Source: CAIJXO01 sp964485905
Lineage (GTDB): Bacteria > Patescibacteriota > Minisyncoccia > Phycocordibacterales > GWA1-40-21
Direction: 5' to 3'
DNA length: 7,455 nt
Assembly: GCA_964485905.1 (NCBI GenBank)
Contig: CAZAJY010000031.1
Span: 1-7,455 of the forward strand
Numbering within the stretch: position 1 is the first letter of the stretch; each line of letters begins with the position of its first letter. Below the pieces are notes generated by a model, which did no database searches, was not told the origin of the DNA, and saw only the letters and a list, made by a program, of their open reading frames with translations. A program made the position numbers and the translations under genes. Shown here piece after piece: positions 1 to 5,486 of the stretch.

Positions 1-146
1 GCAAAGGTTATTTCATAACCACAAATAAATTTACGCTTGAAGCCGAGCAGTTTGCCCAAGACAAACCGATAGAGTTAATTGATAGCTTAAGACTTGCCCA
101 TTATGTTCATTTGGCGGAGAAAGCCAAAGACAAAGAATCTATCTAA
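1..146 (+). CDS. Mrr-type restriction endonuclease, C-terminal fragment
   Basis: The frame starting at base 3 is open from the window edge to a TAA at 144-146 and gives 47 residues, beginning KGYFITTNKFTLEAEQFA. The pattern 'G-x-F/I-T-T-x-x-F-T-x-x-A-x-x-x-A' followed by 'KPIELIDSLRLAHYV' is typical of the end of the Mrr_cat restriction domain, where the strand carrying ITT is followed by a helix and the 'IELIDG..L' segment. The catalytic D and ExK residues would lie upstream, outside the window, so activity cannot be judged. Mrr-family enzymes cut modified or foreign DNA in the cytoplasm. The next gene, also a nuclease, starts 24 bp downstream on the same strand, so the two are probably co-transcribed. 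The family call rests on a short segment; the truncation is only the window edge. Confidence 0.72.
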   Translation, partial: KGYFITTNKFTLEAEQFAQDKPIELIDSLRLAHYVHLAEKAKDKESI

Positions 147-170
147 TAAAAAAATTAGGAAAATAAATTT

Positions 171-1349
171 ATGACAAAAGAAGAAATAACAAAAATATTC
201 AACGATTTTTACGCCGAACATAATTTTGAAAAACATGAACAGGTTTGGAAAAATCAAAGCGAAGAATTTCGGCAATTTTGGCGTGAGAAAGTTATTAATG
301 ATAACTACCCGGCATTATCAGAAGCAGACATGGATTATGTTATTAGGTTTTTTGATACAAATTCTAAGGGTGCAAGAGAATTTAGGGAAAATGGTGGTGA
401 ACACGCTGGCAAGGCTGGCATATATCAAGGAATGTGGTACAGAGCTCTTAAGGGTTTAAAGAATAAAAAAGATATAAGAGAAATTCTAAACCAAATTTTT
501 GAGGCAAAAGACGAAGGTCTTAAAATAGATCTTATTAATAAATTAGAAAAAGTAAATCAAGGAAATGGAAATGGTTTGACTGGTAGGGGTGCCGTTATTC
601 TAAATGTCCTCCTTTTTACATATAGTCCTGACAAATATTTATCTATGCTTCTATTAAGTCATCGGTTTGCTCTTATAGATTTTTTTGGACTTGGTAATCC
701 AAAACAGTATAAAACTTATGGGGAGCAAGTTATTAAGACAAATAATGATATTGTTCTGGGATTTAAAGAAAAATATGGGGTTGACACTACCCCTATGGCA
801 TTGAGCTATTTTGTTTATGAGTATCTTGAAAAACTTTATCATTGGAAAAAAGCTGTTGATTTCAATCAAGAGACAGCAGATGATGTGAAAGAAGAGGATG
901 AGGATACAGGCGTTCTTCCATTAACTTCTGTTGATAAAAGTGGTTTTGTTCTTGAAAAACACCTTGAAGATTTTTTGGTTGCAAATTGGGAATCTACCGA
1001 ACTCGGTAAGCTGTATGATCTTATTGAGGATGATGGCGACATGGTCAGCCAGCAATATCCTACAGAAATCGGTAATATTGATTTATTGGTTACGGAAAAA
1101 GAAAGCGGAGAATATGTGGTTATAGAATTGAAAAAAGGCCAGACAAGCGACCAAACCGTTGGCCAATTAACCCGCTATATGGGATGGGTTAAACAAAACA
1201 AATCTAATGGGAAAAAAGTGAAAGGAATCATTATCGCTGGAAGTCAAGATGAGCGTCTCAAATACGCCCTTGAAATGGTGCCGGATGCCGAAATTATTTT
1301 TTATAGAATTAACTTTATCCTTGAGAGACCGAAAGGAAAATTGATATAA
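171..1349 (+). CDS. Nuclease with C-terminal NucS/DUF91-like PD-(D/E)XK domain
   Basis: A 392-residue protein. Residues about 259-385 match the NucS C-terminal (DUF91) nuclease pattern: helix 'EKHLEDFLVANW' (262-273), 'YPTEIGNIDLLV' with the metal-binding D304, 'YVVIELKKG' with E319 and K321, then 'VGQLTRYMGWV' with Q332 and Y336, and the strand 'VKGIIIAG'. All expected catalytic positions are present, so an active DNA endonuclease is likely. Residues 1-235 form a helical region I do not recognise. Part of it, 'GRGAVILNVLLFTYSPDKY' (138-156), recalls N-terminal segments of McrB-like restriction proteins; 237-245 is an acidic linker. NucS proper cleaves mismatched or branched DNA and has a different N-terminal domain, so this is better seen as a restriction- or defence-type relative. 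It follows the Mrr fragment by 24 bp. The start at 171 has a weak AGGA at 157-160. Its 3' end contains a promoter. Confidence 0.8.
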   Translation: MTKEEITKIFNDFYAEHNFEKHEQVWKNQSEEFRQFWREKVINDNYPALSEADMDYVIRFFDTNSKGAREFRENGGEHAGKAGIYQGMWYRALKGLKNKKDIREILNQIFEAKDEGLKIDLINKLEKVNQGNGNGLTGRGAVILNVLLFTYSPDKYLSMLLLSHRFALIDFFGLGNPKQYKTYGEQVIKTNNDIVLGFKEKYGVDTTPMALSYFVYEYLEKLYHWKKAVDFNQETADDVKEEDEDTGVLPLTSVDKSGFVLEKHLEDFLVANWESTELGKLYDLIEDDGDMVSQQYPTEIGNIDLLVTEKESGEYVVIELKKGQTSDQTVGQLTRYMGWVKQNKSNGKKVKGIIIAGSQDERLKYALEMVPDAEIIFYRINFILERPKGKLI

Positions 1350-1350
1350 T
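1321..1350 (+). promoter_or_regulatory. Sigma70-type promoter reading into the intergenic region
   Basis: TTGAGA (1321-1326) and TATAAT (1345-1350) are separated by 18 bp, a close match to the housekeeping promoter consensus. The -10 box overlaps the TAA stop codon (1347-1349) of the upstream nuclease gene. The predicted transcription start is near 1357, so the product would begin with the hairpin-rich noncoding stretch. It is either an independent small RNA promoter or gives the thermonuclease gene a leader of about 350 nt. This is a consensus match only; AT-rich DNA yields such matches by chance. Confidence 0.55.
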
Positions 1351-1461
1351 TACACCATGAAAAATTAGCCGGCGATGGTGGAGATTGTTCCGCGAAAGAC
1401 CCCAACAAGCAGGCTGTTGGTAACTCGACTACACAAATTTTATGATTTAAGCTAAGCTTTA

Positions 1462-1484
1462 AATACCTTATAAAGTAAGGTATT
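1462..1484. repeat. 9-bp perfect hairpin
   Basis: AATACCTTA (1462-1470) and TAAGGTATT (1476-1484) are exact reverse complements around a 5-nt loop. It sits about 105 nt after the predicted start of the 1321-1350 promoter. A clear U-run is missing on both sides, so it is a weak candidate for a terminator or a structural element of an RNA. Confidence 0.5.
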
Positions 1485-1552
1485 ATAGGTTAATAAAATT
1501 AAATAAGAGACCTAACCCTTGGAGTATTAAAACTTTAAGGCATGGCCGCAAA

Positions 1553-1701
1553 ACCCGCTAGAGATCAAAGGACTCCTCGTCAGAGTCACTCTAGCGGGTC
1601 ATATCGGGAAACTGGTATGGGTGGCGCCGAAAGGTTCCATCGCGATGGCGGGGAGCTTTTTGATTTTCTAAAAGTTTCTGCCATTCAAAAACCCGCTAGA
1701 G
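1553..1701. repeat. ACCCGCTAGAG repeat element (three 11-mers, compound hairpin)
   Basis: ACCCGCTAGAG occurs at 1553-1563, in inverted orientation at 1589-1599, and again in direct orientation at 1691-1701, four bases before the start codon at 1706. The first two copies form a perfect 11-bp stem. Inside it a second stem, GACTC/GAGTC (1571-1575 with 1583-1587), has a 7-nt loop, giving a two-tier hairpin of 47 nt. Between the second and third copies lie GGCGCC and the 12-bp palindrome CCATCGCGATGG (1637-1648), followed by a T-run at 1657-1661. The direct copies at either end, about 127 bp apart, could bound a small repeat unit. Whether it recurs elsewhere in the genome cannot be seen here. Confidence 0.6.
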
Positions 1702-1705
1702 CCAT

Positions 1706-2620
1706 ATGTCTAAAAAAATTCTCTATAGCATTGGAGGAATTTTCATATTTTTTATCCTCATTGTTATTATTGCATCGTCGTCTGGGCCGAAAATAAGTCA
1801 GGACAAAAAGGGTAGCATTGCTGTTGAAAATAAAGAAGTAGCTACAGCCACAGCTGAAATTACCGCTACTTCAAGTGAATTGTTGCCTGTTAATATCAGC
1901 AACAAACAAATTGCTGAAATAAAGTCCACTCAGCCAGAGAAGCCAGTTCCCGTTGCAACAATTCAAGCCAATCAACAATACGAATATTATTCTGTTTCAA
2001 GCGTTGTTGACGGTGATACTGTAAAGGTGAATATAAATGGTACGATTGAGACGCTTCGCCTTATTGGTATAGATACGTCAGAAACAGTTGACCCGAGAAA
2101 GCCAGTTCAGTGCTTTGGTAAAGAAGCGTCTGATAAAGCTAAAGAATTACTGGCTGGTAAGAAAGTGCGAATTGAAAAAGATTCTACGCAGGGCGATCTT
2201 GATAAATATGGACGTTCGCTTGTCTATATCTATCGTGAAGACGGCTTATTTTATAACCAATATATGATTGAGCAGGGATATGCCCACGAATATACTTATG
2301 ACACGCCATATAAATATCAGGCAAAATTTAAGGCAGCTCAGAAATTAGCCCAAGATAATCTTAGGGGCTTGTGGTCGCCCAACACTTGCAACGGTGATAC
2401 TGCTTCAAGTGCTGTTGCTCCTGTTTCTCCTCAAGCGCCATCGGCCAGCCAATCAACTGGTAAATATTATACTTCCTCATATAGCACTTCTAAGTATTAT
2501 TATCCGGCTTTATGTTCTGAGTGGCAGAGTTTGAGTCCGAGTTATTTAAAGGCGTTTGATTCTCTTGAAGCGCTCTTGGCGGCTTTTCCGTCTCGGACTT
2601 TGAGCCCTCAGTGTCAGTAG
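1706..2620 (+). CDS. Membrane-anchored thermonuclease (staphylococcal nuclease family)
   Basis: A 304-residue protein. Residues 8-23 are a hydrophobic segment after 'MSKK', a signal anchor or uncleaved signal peptide, so the enzyme probably faces outward. A Ser/Thr/Pro/Lys-rich linker (about 28-93) leads to the SNase domain (about 96-223). This carries 'VVDGDT' with D104, 'RLIGIDTSE' with R118, D123 and E126, and 'KYGR' with R170, matching D21, R35, D40, E43 and R87 of staphylococcal nuclease; all are kept. The family cleaves DNA and RNA in a Ca2+-dependent way. A low-complexity linker (229-262) leads to a compact tail (263-304) with aromatic residues and cysteines C270 and C303, possibly a wall-binding or disulfide-linked module. 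No clear ribosome binding site precedes the start; the repeat ACCCGCTAGAG ends 4 nt upstream. A role in nutrient scavenging or nuclease attack on neighbours is inference. The 3' end overlaps a convergent gene. Confidence 0.9.
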   Translation: MSKKILYSIGGIFIFFILIVIIASSSGPKISQDKKGSIAVENKEVATATAEITATSSELLPVNISNKQIAEIKSTQPEKPVPVATIQANQQYEYYSVSSVVDGDTVKVNINGTIETLRLIGIDTSETVDPRKPVQCFGKEASDKAKELLAGKKVRIEKDSTQGDLDKYGRSLVYIYREDGLFYNQYMIEQGYAHEYTYDTPYKYQAKFKAAQKLAQDNLRGLWSPNTCNGDTASSAVAPVSPQAPSASQSTGKYYTSSYSTSKYYYPALCSEWQSLSPSYLKAFDSLEALLAAFPSRTLSPQCQ

Positions 2621-3011
2621 GATTAATCTCGTCATCCGAATATGCATCTTCATCTAAAAGATCTTCAAGGGTTTTTTGGGGTATATTTGGAATGATTTCC
2701 TTTTTATGCATGAATATAACAGTAGAAGTTGTGTCCCGTTTATATTTTTTTGAGACATTAACCAAAGCAAACTCAATAGCCCTTTGGTTCTTTTCTTTTA
2801 TATTTTGCAAAAGGCCATACTCTGCCACCTCTCCTATATTCTCTCGGCCCATATCTTCGGCTTTCTCCGCTTCAATTTTAAATTTCTCATCTTTTTCTTT
2901 CCAGCGGTAGTAAGTAGCTTTATCAATTCCGAATTTTTGGCAAGATAAAAATACATTTCCAAATTTTTGGATTTCATCAAGAAGTTTCTTTTTTGTCTTG
3001 CTACGTATCAT
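2490..3011 (-). CDS. Small-terminase-like helix-turn-helix protein
   Basis: A 173-residue protein starting 1 nt after the stop of the methyltransferase gene, so the two are almost certainly translationally coupled. Residues 7-44 have the shape of a homeodomain-like HTH found in phage small terminase subunits (phBC6A51 type) and in transposase N-termini: 'LLDEIQKFGNVFLSCQKFGI' then 'DKATYYRWKEKDEKF'. A charged helical region (45-90) could oligomerise. Residues 115-173 are acidic and rich in Asn, Ser, Thr and Pro, probably disordered. Small terminases recognise packaging sites on phage DNA and hand them to the large subunit, which is not in this window. It could instead be a general DNA-binding regulator. 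Residues 131-173 are read opposite the end of the thermonuclease gene, so this tail may be recently acquired by loss of an earlier stop. Confidence 0.68.
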   Translation of the reverse strand: MIRSKTKKKLLDEIQKFGNVFLSCQKFGIDKATYYRWKEKDEKFKIEAEKAEDMGRENIGEVAEYGLLQNIKEKNQRAIEFALVNVSKKYKRDTTSTVIFMHKKEIIPNIPQKTLEDLLDEDAYSDDEINPTDTEGSKSETEKPPRALQENQTPLNNSDSNSATQNIKPDNNT

Positions 3012-3012
3012 A

Positions 3013-4341
3013 TTAGTTTATCTTCACTGGTTTTTTACCAGTTTCTTTTTCCCAGCGGTTAAGTATTACTTCAGTATAAACTGGAGATTTCTCTATTAAG
3101 TAGCATCTTCTCCCCATTTTAATCGCTGCTATTAGCGTGGATCCGCTACCCCCAAATGGCTCTACGATTAGATCGCCTCGTTTGGTGAGGACTTTAATGT
3201 AGGGGATTAATATCTCAATCGGCTTGGTGCCAAAGATTATTCCTTGGCCCGAAGATTTTTGGTCTGCTGCAGTATGTTCAATAAAGTCAGTTGGGCAAAT
3301 CTTTTTACCCTTTTCATAGTTTTCCCAGTGAGGCTTTCCCGATGTGGCAAAGATTGCGTTTTCGTATTCGCTTTGGAATAGCTCTGTTGGCTCTGGTTCC
3401 AAATTTATGGCAATATTACCACCTGTTCCCACGAGGGCTATATCGTGCTTGTTAAAGAATTTATACTTTGCTGCAAATCCCTGAACCCGGTTTGGCAATC
3501 TCCACACGATTGTATTGCGGTATTTCCAGTGTTTTTCTAGTTCATTCCATATAGTGCGTAGATTTTTTGGATTTTCAAATATTATGATTGAAAAATCGGG
3601 TTTTTGGATCTTAGCCACATTTGCCATCCAAAGCTCTGAGAAATTGTCGGGGAGAGTATCAGTTTCTAAGTATTTACGATCTCGCTTCAAGCCGAATCCT
3701 TCGGTAGTACTGCCGTGTTTTTTCTTGCCCTTAAGGTAGTCCAAGATGTATGGTGGGTCTGTGAAACACATATCAGCTTTTGTTTCACCCATAAACTTAA
3801 GCACATCTGTTTCTATGGTTGAATCGCCACAGAAAACCCTTGAGCCATCAATTTCGTATATATCGCCTTTTTGCACAGAAACCTTTTCTATGTTTAGTTT
3901 TCGAAGCTCTTTTTCAAGATCGAATTCCGCAGGGTTTTCTTCGATTGGAAAAATATCGTCTAAGTCCTGGCTATCAAAACCAACATCAGAGAGGAATGCT
4001 TCGTCAAATTCAGCCAAAAGGTCTAAATCAAAATCTCCGGTATTTTTATTGAGACGCAAGTTTAACTCTTTTTCTTTGGCAAGCTCGGTTATCTGGACGT
4101 AAACGACGGGGATAATAACCATGCCCATTTCTTTGGCCACTTCAACTCTAAAGTGTCCGCCTATGATTACATTTTCTCTCTCAGGCGCGCTATTGCAGAT
4201 AACTGGGTCAACCATACCGAATCTTTGAATGGATTCCTTAAGCTGGTCTGTTTGCTCTTTGGAGTGTTTTCTAGGGTTATACTCCGATGCCCGAAGTTCA
4301 TTTATCGGAACTTCCACGATTGTTATTTTTGTGTTGTTCAT
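3013..4341 (-). CDS. ParB-domain / DNA methyltransferase fusion, phage type
   Basis: A 442-residue protein. The N-terminal ParB/sulfiredoxin-like domain (about 6-100) has 'NPRKHS' (22-27), 'QLKESIQRFGMVDPVI' and 'GGHFRVEVAKEMG' (61-73). After an acidic linker comes a beta-class methyltransferase domain (about 155-435). Motif IV 'TDPPY' (194-198) comes first, then the target-recognition region (about 200-360), 'GTKPIE' (371-376), and the SAM-binding motif I 'EPFGGSGST' (394-402). A DPPY motif in this order fits N6-adenine methylation, with N4-cytosine possible. Such ParB-methylase fusions are common in phages and prophages near terminase genes and may modify or mark phage DNA. No dedicated restriction partner is next to it. 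The start has no visible Shine-Dalgarno. A strong terminator 32 nt upstream separates it from the zinc-ribbon gene, so it needs its own promoter or readthrough. Confidence 0.9.
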   Translation of the reverse strand: MNNTKITIVEVPINELRASEYNPRKHSKEQTDQLKESIQRFGMVDPVICNSAPERENVIIGGHFRVEVAKEMGMVIIPVVYVQITELAKEKELNLRLNKNTGDFDLDLLAEFDEAFLSDVGFDSQDLDDIFPIEENPAEFDLEKELRKLNIEKVSVQKGDIYEIDGSRVFCGDSTIETDVLKFMGETKADMCFTDPPYILDYLKGKKKHGSTTEGFGLKRDRKYLETDTLPDNFSELWMANVAKIQKPDFSIIIFENPKNLRTIWNELEKHWKYRNTIVWRLPNRVQGFAAKYKFFNKHDIALVGTGGNIAINLEPEPTELFQSEYENAIFATSGKPHWENYEKGKKICPTDFIEHTAADQKSSGQGIIFGTKPIEILIPYIKVLTKRGDLIVEPFGGSGSTLIAAIKMGRRCYLIEKSPVYTEVILNRWEKETGKKPVKIN

Positions 4342-4366
4342 ATGTTTTTAGTTAATTAATAATGTT

Positions 4367-4425
4367 AATAAAAAACGCCCGGACATGCGTTTATACCATT
4401 TGGTACAAACATATGTCCGGGCGTT
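4367..4425 (-). terminator. Very long intrinsic terminator / inverted repeat
   Basis: AACGCCCGGACAT (4374-4386) and ATGTCCGGGCGTT (4413-4425) are a perfect 13-bp inverted repeat. Pairing continues to the centre, giving 26-nt arms with 22 Watson-Crick pairs. Read on the - strand, two of the four imperfect positions become G-U wobbles (4388/4411 and 4393/4406), against one on the + strand, so the structure fits a - strand RNA better. A run of six Ts followed by further AT-rich sequence comes after it on the - strand (from 4375 downward). It lies 32 nt past the stop of the zinc-ribbon gene, which it should terminate. It is much longer than a usual terminator and could also serve as a protein binding site. 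Confidence 0.8.
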
Positions 4426-4457
4426 CCGAACGATGCTCGATTAAATTTTCAATATTG

Positions 4458-4718
4458 CTATGGAAGGGCCTCTCTTAAGGGAGCAACTCCGCATAGTTCA
4501 AATTGGATCTCCTTTGTTATAAAACTAAAACTTTTACCGCACCTTTCACAGCAAACACTACATTGGTCGCCCAGATAATTAATAATTATTTTTGTCTGTT
4601 GGCCATTATGGTGCTTAACTAGTTCTATCTTTTTACTAGCTACTCTCTTTGCAAGGGGAGTCCCGCAATTACAACGGACTACGTGGCTATTTTTATTGTG
4701 GTAATTTTGTAGTTCCAT
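4458..4718 (-). CDS. Small zinc-ribbon protein, probably leaderless
   Basis: An 86-residue protein counted from the ATG at 4716-4718. The frame extends upstream to an ATG at 4778, but a strong promoter lies between the two ATGs, with its predicted start of transcription at about 4718. The shorter form is therefore preferred. Cysteine pairs 'RCNCG' (residues 16 and 18) and 'CSVCCERCG' (53, 56, 57 and 60) flank a basic, beta-rich stretch, the layout of a zinc ribbon; one more Cys is at 76. Distant similarity in size and layout to the phage Mu Com protein, a zinc-binding translational activator of a DNA modification gene, is worth noting because a DNA methyltransferase lies just downstream, but this is weak. 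It is transcribed divergently from the lexA-like gene and ends at a strong terminator. Confidence 0.65.
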   Translation of the reverse strand: MELQNYHNKNSHVVRCNCGTPLAKRVASKKIELVKHHNGQQTKIIINYLGDQCSVCCERCGKSFSFITKEIQFELCGVAPLREALP

Positions 4719-4724
4719 ATTTTC

Positions 4725-4753
4725 AGTATAGAGTATAAAAAATAATGTGTCAA
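4725..4753 (-). promoter_or_regulatory. Consensus promoter for the zinc-ribbon gene
   Basis: On the - strand TTGACA (4753-4748) and TATACT (4730-4725) are separated by exactly 17 bp, close to the ideal sigma70 promoter. The expected transcription start, 6-7 nt beyond the -10 box, falls on or next to the ATG at 4718, predicting a leaderless mRNA. The motif GTGTCAA, which contains the -35 box, is repeated at 4756-4762 (9-bp period), a possible regulator site. Confidence 0.75.
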
Positions 4754-4771
4754 TAGTGTCAACGTGAAGCA

Positions 4772-4800
4772 TTGACATTATAAATGATTTATAATAAGAT
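4772..4800 (+). promoter_or_regulatory. Promoter of the lexA-like/STAND operon
   Basis: TTGACA (4772-4777) and TAAGAT (4795-4800) are spaced 17 bp apart, giving a predicted start near 4807 and a leader of about 31 nt before the ATG at 4838. TATAAT at 4790-4795 is a better -10 hexamer but only 12 bp from the -35, so it is unlikely to be used with it. The region has no visible Shine-Dalgarno sequence. Confidence 0.7.
4777..4795. promoter_or_regulatory. 19-bp perfect palindrome, candidate operator
   Basis: ATTATAAAT (4777-4785), a central G (4786), and ATTTATAAT (4787-4795) form a perfect dyad. It fills the spacer between the -35 and -10 boxes of the rightward promoter, touching both. A dimeric repressor bound here would block RNA polymerase, so the adjacent LexA-like protein is the obvious candidate. 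It does not match the E. coli or Bacillus LexA boxes. AT-rich palindromes also arise by chance. Confidence 0.6.
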
Positions 4801-4837
4801 AGGAATGATTTAAATTACTTTCGTCATCTTTAAGTTT

Positions 4838-5479
4838 ATGAGTAAAAACCAACAAAAAATTATAGAGCTAGCCAAGAAAAAGGATATTTCTAAAATGGGC
4901 TTTAGAGAAATAGGCCGTGAACTTGGCATTCCAAATCCCCAGACTGTTATTTATCATTTGGAGCAATTAAAAAAAAGAGGGCTTTTATATTTTGACACCG
5001 AAAAAAGACAAAGGGTGGCTAAGCCCAAAGCATTTGCTATGGATAATTTTTTTAACATACCAGTCCTTGGTTTTGCCAATTGCGGCCCAGCCATGGAGTT
5101 AGCCCAGGAAGATATTCATGGTTATTTGAAAATTTCCCAGAAGTCGGTTGGCAGGTCTAAGCCAGATGGACTAATTGCCATTAAAGCTGTTGGCGATTCT
5201 TTAAATGATGCAAAAATTGGTGTTGATAAAGATAGTATAAATGATGGCGACTATGTAATAGTTGATTGCAATAGGCAACCAAATAGTGGGGACTATGTTT
5301 TGTCTGTTATGGATGAGGCTGCTAATTTTAAAAAGTTTTTTAAGGATGATAAGAGGCGCGAGATCCGTCTCACTTCTGAATCAAAAAGAGAAATTCCACC
5401 CATTATTTTACATGAATCAGATGTAAACAGCTCCGGCTATATGGTCAACGGAGTGGTTGTTAGAGTAGTTAAGAATTAA
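4838..5479 (+). CDS. lexA: LexA-like self-cleaving transcriptional repressor (S24 peptidase)
   Basis: A 213-residue protein. Residues 3-52 match the LexA winged-helix DNA-binding domain: 'QQKIIELAKKK', then 'GFREIGRELGIPNPQTVIYHL' with its recognition helix, then 'LKKRGLL'. Residues about 74-210 are the S24 peptidase domain. The self-cleavage site is 'ANCGPA' with C82-G83, a Cys-Gly bond as in UmuD rather than the Ala-Gly of E. coli LexA. The catalytic Ser is S121 in 'AVGDSLND' and the Lys general base is K165 (or K166) in 'ANFKKFF'. In the family, RecA filaments on damaged DNA trigger cleavage and derepression. The palindrome in its own promoter suggests autoregulation. The STAND nuclease gene begins 7 nt downstream, so the two form an operon. 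It may be a chromosomal LexA or a dedicated regulator of a mobile defence module; its position favours the latter. Confidence 0.88.
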   Translation: MSKNQQKIIELAKKKDISKMGFREIGRELGIPNPQTVIYHLEQLKKRGLLYFDTEKRQRVAKPKAFAMDNFFNIPVLGFANCGPAMELAQEDIHGYLKISQKSVGRSKPDGLIAIKAVGDSLNDAKIGVDKDSINDGDYVIVDCNRQPNSGDYVLSVMDEAANFKKFFKDDKRREIRLTSESKREIPPIILHESDVNSSGYMVNGVVVRVVKN

Positions 5480-5486
5480 TCTATAT

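Larger units (their letters stand above)
1351..1705 (+). other. 355-bp noncoding stretch with candidate structured RNA
   Basis: No convincing gene lies here. It is richer in GC and in inverted repeats than its surroundings. From left to right: a GC-rich block 1368-1430 with a hairpin CCAACA/TGTTGG (1402-1407 with 1415-1420, 7-nt loop); a perfect 9-bp stem AATACCTTA/TAAGGTATT (1462-1470 with 1476-1484, 5-nt loop) with no T-run after it; the ACCCGCTAGAG hairpin (1553-1599); GGCGCC (1623-1628); the perfect palindrome CCATCGCGATGG (1637-1648); and a T5 run at 1657-1661. I could not match this to tRNA, tmRNA, RNase P RNA, SRP RNA or a riboswitch class. With the promoter at its left edge it is a candidate small RNA or long leader. 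Confidence 0.45.

Noticed and set aside
1370..1435. Possible fluoride-type riboswitch, because of GGCGATGGTG near the start of the block
   Set aside because: The rest of the consensus (pseudoknot arm, second stem and the conserved 3' strand) could not be found, and the downstream gene is a nuclease, not a fluoride exporter. The motif alone is too short.
1553..1701. CRISPR array from the repeated 11-mer
   Set aside because: There are only three copies, one of them inverted, with unequal spacing; a CRISPR has longer direct repeats and regular spacers.
1350..1705. tRNA, tmRNA, RNase P RNA or SRP RNA in the gap
   Set aside because: No T-arm GGTTCGA, no acceptor stem and none of the conserved cores of the other RNAs were found on either strand.
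1542..1796. 84-residue open frame on the + strand
   Set aside because: It runs through the ACCCGCTAGAG repeat element and then overlaps the start of the thermonuclease gene in another frame. It has a low-complexity, Arg/Gly/Ser-rich translation and no domain, so it is a by-product of the GC-rich repeat.
3515..4102. Several + strand open frames within the methylase region
   Set aside because: They are antisense to a protein with intact TDPPY, SAM-binding and ParB motifs, and their translations are low-complexity Ser/Phe-rich shadows.
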